DNA of 9,214 nt, from NCBI GenBank assembly GCA_028819945.1, contig JAPPKQ010000021.1, positions 1 through 9,214 on the forward strand, in the 5' to 3' direction. This document shows, one piece after another, positions 7,080 to 9,214 of the stretch. Each line of letters opens with the position of its first letter. The first letter of the stretch is position 1. The DNA comes from a bacterium. Lineage in GTDB: Bacteria; Actinomycetota; Acidimicrobiia; Acidimicrobiales; CATQHL01. A model generated the notes under the pieces. It worked only from the letters and a program-made list of their open reading frames with translations, ran no database searches and was not told the DNA's origin. A program made the position numbers and the translations under genes.

Positions 7080-7130
7080 CCGCCCCGGCGGGGCCGGTGC
7101 CGGACCGCGGGCCTCTGAAGGTGAGGAGCG

Positions 7131-7148
7131 GTGTGACTTTGTTCACAC
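7131..7148. promoter_or_regulatory. CRP/GlxR-type operator upstream of korA
   Basis: GTGTGACTTTGTTCACAC is a perfect inverted repeat with 6-base arms and a 6-base spacer, containing the exact TGTGA-N6-TCACA consensus of the CRP family (E. coli CRP, mycobacterial Crp Rv3676, corynebacterial GlxR). It stands out as an AT-richer island in very GC-rich noncoding DNA, about 150 bases upstream of the korA GTG and after the end of fbaB. It most likely controls korAB, as activator or repressor site. The regulator gene is not in this window. Confidence 0.65.
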
Positions 7149-7218
7149 AGCAGACGACCGCCGGGTTGCACCAACGCCACGTTAGGGCAAGCCGGTCACC
7201 CGTAGGGGGAAATCGGAG

Positions 7219-7242
7219 CGCCGGATCACTGGCAATCCGGCG
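7219..7242 (-). terminator. Hairpin after fbaB, possible terminator
   Basis: Eight-base arms CGCCGGAT (7219-7226) and ATCCGGCG (7235-7242) enclose an 8-base loop. On the minus strand the stem is followed by CTCCGATTTCCCCC, a pyrimidine-rich run but not a clean T-tract. It lies about 180 bases past the fbaB stop and before the operator upstream of korA, the right place for a terminator separating the two units. Confidence 0.4.
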
Positions 7243-7297
7243 AGTGCACGTCCATGACCCTGCCCGCTTAACGCCACTACGGCGGAGAGCCTGACCC

Positions 7298-7369
7298 GCA
7301 CCCCGACCCGCCGACCGTCATTCCGGCGCACCCCGACCCGAGCGCCTACCCGCCGACCGTCATTCCGGC
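7298..7369 (-). repeat. Half-site copies and duplicated spacer between fbaB and korA
   Basis: On the plus strand the 13-mer GCACCCCGACCCG occurs at 7298-7310 and 7328-7340, and CCGACCGTCATTCCGGC at 7311-7327 and 7353-7369; a 12-base insert (7341-7352) separates the parts in the second unit. Read on the minus strand this is GCCGGAATGACGGTCGG plus a spacer, repeated, which is the same half-site-plus-spacer layout as at 2882-2989 but with a different spacer. Confidence 0.75.
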
Positions 7370-7385
7370 GCAGGCCGGAATCCAG
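7358..7385 (-). repeat. Dispersed palindromic repeat, copy 3 (inverted, after fbaB)
   Basis: The core at 7362-7381 has the same 8-base arms ATTCCGGC and GCCGGAAT, with loop GCAG on the plus strand. The flanking CGTC and CCAG show it is in the opposite orientation to copies 1 and 2. It starts 38 bases past the fbaB stop codon, and its half-site tail points toward korA. Confidence 0.8.
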
Positions 7386-7423
7386 AAGCGGCGGACCTGC
7401 TGCGCTAGCGGTGGCCTGCTGCT

Positions 7424-8476
7424 TCAGGCCACGCCGACGGAGGCGTCGAGGTAGACGTCCTGGATGGCGCCGAGCAGTTCGACGCCGTCGGCCGTCGGGC
7501 GCTGGAACGCCTTGCGCCCGCTGATGAGCCCGGTGCCGCCGGCCCGCTTGTTGATGACCGCCGTGCGCACAGCCTCGGCGAGGTCGTCGGCGCCCGAGCT
7601 GGCGCCACCGGAGTTGATGAGGCCCACCCGGCCCATGTAGCAGTTGGCCACCTGCCAGCGGGTGAGGTCGATGGGGTGGTCGGAGGTGAGGTCGCTGTAC
7701 ACCAGCGGGCTGGTGCGGCCGAAGCCGACCGCCTGGTACCCGCCGTTGTTCTCGGGCAGCTTCTGCTTGACGATGTCGGCGCCGATGGTGGCGCCGAGGT
7801 GGTTGGCCTGCCCGGTCAGGTCGGCGGCGCCGTGATAGTCGACGCCGTCCACCTTGAAGGCGTTGCTGCGCAGGTAGCACCACAGGACACAGAACATGCC
7901 GAGCCGGTGCGCCCGCTCGAACGCCTCGCTGATCTCGCCGATCTGGCGGCGCGACTCGGCGGACCCGAAGTAGATGGTGGCGCCGACGCCCGCCGCGCCG
8001 AGCTCGTGGGCCCGCTCGACGCTGCCGAAGGCCACCTGGTCGTAGGAGTTGGGGTGGCTCAGCAGCTCGTTGTGGTTCAGCTTCACGATGAACGGAATGC
8101 GGTGTGCCCAGCGCCGGGCAACGGCGCCGAGGACGCCGAACGTGGACGCCACGGCGTTGCAGCCGCCCTCGACGGCGAGGCGCACGATGTTCTCCGGGTC
8201 GAAGTAGGCCGGGTTGGGGGCGAAGCTGGCGGCGCCGGAGTGCTCCACGCCCTGGTCGACCGGGAGGATCGACACGTAGCCGGTGCCGGCGAGCCGGCCG
8301 TGGCCGAACAGGGCCTGCAGGTTGCGCAGCACCTGCGGCGAGCGGTCGCTGGCGGCGGCTACGCGGTCCACGAAGTCCGGACCAGGCAGACAGAGATCCT
8401 CGGCGGGTATGGCCTTGGCGGTGTGGCCGAGCAGGTAGTCGGCGTCGTCGCCCAAGAGAGCTGCGACGTCTCGCAT
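7424..8476 (-). CDS. fbaB: Class I fructose-bisphosphate aldolase (FbaB/DhnA type)
   Basis: Splits fructose 1,6-bisphosphate into glyceraldehyde 3-phosphate and dihydroxyacetone phosphate, or joins them in gluconeogenesis, through a lysine Schiff base without a metal. The 350-residue protein aligns from memory along its whole length with E. coli FbaB, also 350 residues: [20 protein letters not shown] (61-80), [12 protein letters not shown] (129-140), [16 protein letters not shown] (164-179), DLTGQANHL (219-227), [16 protein letters not shown] (232-247, Schiff-base Lys237), [13 protein letters not shown] (279-291) and [17 protein letters not shown] (308-324). The start is the ATG at 8474-8476, with AGGAG 7 bases upstream. 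It lies 111 bp after the TPR gene and is separated from korA by a repeat- and operator-bearing gap, so it may be a separate transcription unit. No truncation or missing motif is seen. Confidence 0.96.
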   Translation of the reverse strand: MRDVAALLGDDADYLLGHTAKAIPAEDLCLPGPDFVDRVAAASDRSPQVLRNLQALFGHGRLAGTGYVSILPVDQGVEHSGAASFAPNPAYFDPENIVRLAVEGGCNAVASTFGVLGAVARRWAHRIPFIVKLNHNELLSHPNSYDQVAFGSVERAHELGAAGVGATIYFGSAESRRQIGEISEAFERAHRLGMFCVLWCYLRSNAFKVDGVDYHGAADLTGQANHLGATIGADIVKQKLPENNGGYQAVGFGRTSPLVYSDLTSDHPIDLTRWQVANCYMGRVGLINSGGASSGADDLAEAVRTAVINKRAGGTGLISGRKAFQRPTADGVELLGAIQDVYLDASVGVA

Positions 8477-8483
8477 CGAGCGG

Positions 8484-8488
8484 CTCCT
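8484..8488 (-). promoter_or_regulatory. Ribosome binding site of fbaB
   Basis: AGGAG on the minus strand, 7 bases before the ATG at 8476. With the korB site it is one of only two canonical ribosome binding sites in the window. The 111-bp TPR-fbaB gap (8477-8587) shows no convincing promoter. Confidence 0.8.
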
Positions 8489-8587
8489 GTGTGGTTCGGT
8501 GGACGGGTTGGCGGGGCCTGCGGACCGTCGGCGCCCCTCGCTGCGACCCTACCCCGGTGGCAGCCGCAGGCGGTGCCAATTCCGAGG

Positions 8588-9214
8588 TCAGGCCGACAGG
8601 TCGGCGAGGCGGTCGGTGGCGTCGGCGTACCCGGGCGAGTGGCGGTCGATCCAGGCGAACAGGCGGCGGGCGGCGGGCTGGTCACCGCCGCGGTCGTACA
8701 GGTCGGCCAGGGCGTAGGCGCGGCGCAGGTGGAACTCCTGGGGGTTGCGGGGCGTGCGCCACCCGTCTGCCAGCAGCGCAACCCCGTCGGCCAGCCGGCC
8801 CCGGTCCGCCAGCGCCCCCGCGACCACGATCCGGCCCTCGGTCACCAACTCGGCCGACGGGCTCTCGTGGCGCAGCTCGTCCCAGAGCTCCTCGACCTTG
8901 TCCCAGCGCTGCAGAGCCCGGTAACAGTCGGCCAGCACCGGTGCCTGCTCGCAGCTGCGGGTGAGGGTGGCGAAGGCCTCCAGCTCGCGGGCCGCCGCCC
9001 GCCAGCGGCGCAACCGGTACAGGATCAGGCCGTGCAGCTCGCGCACCTCAGCCACGTCGGCGGCCTCGGTGTCCATCACCGGCCGCAACTGGGCCAAGGC
9101 CTCCCGGTGGTACTCCGAGGCGAAGCTGTCGGCGGCCTTGGTCACCTGCCGCAGCGCCCAGCGCCCCCGCTCGGCCCCCAGCCTCTGGCGCAGCACCCCG
9201 GCCAGGTCGGGCTC
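8588..9214 (-). CDS. TPR-repeat protein, C-terminal part (cut by right edge)
   Basis: The frame is open to the window edge, giving 208 codons; a GTG at 9194-9196 exists, but coding continues upstream (EPDLAG...), so the true start is probably outside. The protein is helical with alternating Ala/Leu/Arg-rich segments like degenerate tetratricopeptide repeats: ELHGLILYRLRRWRAAAREL, VLADCYRALQRWDKVEELWD, then AYALADLYDRGGDQPAARRLF and a closing RHSPGYADATDRLADLSA. No signal peptide or membrane segment is visible in this part. The order TPR gene, HAD phosphatase, tlyA, nadK, recN in mycobacteria (TPR = Rv1691) and the closing 'ATDRLAEL'-like end suggest it is that conserved actinobacterial protein. 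Its function is not known to me; TPR proteins usually mediate protein-protein contact. Confidence 0.8.
   Translation of the reverse strand, partial: EPDLAGVLRQRLGAERGRWALRQVTKAADSFASEYHREALAQLRPVMDTEAADVAEVRELHGLILYRLRRWRAAARELEAFATLTRSCEQAPVLADCYRALQRWDKVEELWDELRHESPSAELVTEGRIVVAGALADRGRLADGVALLADGWRTPRNPQEFHLRRAYALADLYDRGGDQPAARRLFAWIDRHSPGYADATDRLADLSA

Noticed and set aside
5067..7118. A 683-codon open frame on the plus strand, antisense to korA.
   Set aside because: Its protein is His/Gly/Val/Arg-rich low complexity with no family motifs. It mirrors the codon register of korA, whose motifs are complete; long antisense frames are expected in DNA this GC-rich.
6977..7180. A 67-codon minus-strand frame whose stop overlaps the korA GTG by 4 bases, like a coupled leader peptide.
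   Set aside because: Third codon positions are not G/C-biased like the neighbouring genes, the product is Arg/Pro/His-rich without motifs, and the frame runs through the CRP-type operator and the possible promoter.
7190..7290. The structured gap after fbaB, considered as a tRNA, cobalamin riboswitch or other known RNA.
   Set aside because: No cloverleaf, T-arm consensus or riboswitch core could be built; only the single 8-bp stem is convincing.

Overview
The window is very GC-rich DNA with strong G/C preference at third codon positions. All eight genes lie on the minus strand, so transcription runs from right to left. The order of the conserved genes (TPR protein, HAD phosphatase, tlyA, NAD kinase, recN) is one I know from actinobacteria; mycobacteria carry the same series (Rv1691, Rv1692, tlyA, ppnK, recN). 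The source is therefore most likely a high-GC actinobacterium. A deep lineage such as Acidimicrobiia would fit, but that is inference, not something the sequence proves.

Layout in transcription order (right to left): the C-terminal part of a TPR protein, cut by the window edge (8588-9214); fbaB, class I fructose-bisphosphate aldolase (7424-8476); a 443-bp gap with dispersed-repeat copies, a hairpin, a perfect CRP-type operator and a weak promoter candidate; korA and korB, a two-subunit 2-oxoacid (probably 2-oxoglutarate):ferredoxin oxidoreductase with an 11-bp overlap (4076-6980); a 255-bp gap with repeats; a HAD-IIA phosphatase (2999-3820); a 149-bp gap filled almost entirely by repeats; tlyA (2010-2849); nadK, 4 bp after tlyA (1148-2005); and the N-terminal ~350 codons of recN, running off the left edge (1-1051).

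The window joins two functional groups. HAD-tlyA-nadK-recN is a housekeeping cluster: phosphatase, ribosomal RNA methylation, NADP supply and DNA repair. The fbaB-korA-korB block is central carbon metabolism and sits between the TPR gene and the HAD gene, which adjoin (or nearly so) in mycobacteria. The gap upstream of korA carries a TGTGA-N6-TCACA operator, suggesting that korAB is its own transcription unit under a CRP/FNR-family regulator.

The least ordinary feature is a dispersed repeat family at three intergenic places. Each has a short palindrome (ATTCCGGC-N4-GCCGGAAT core) followed, always on the GGAATGAC side, by degenerate tandem copies of the half-site. At two places the palindrome lies just upstream of a GTG start codon that lacks a good ribosome binding site. 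I see no CRISPR array, rRNA, tRNA, transposase, phage gene or defence system, and most of the coding content is ordinary core genome.
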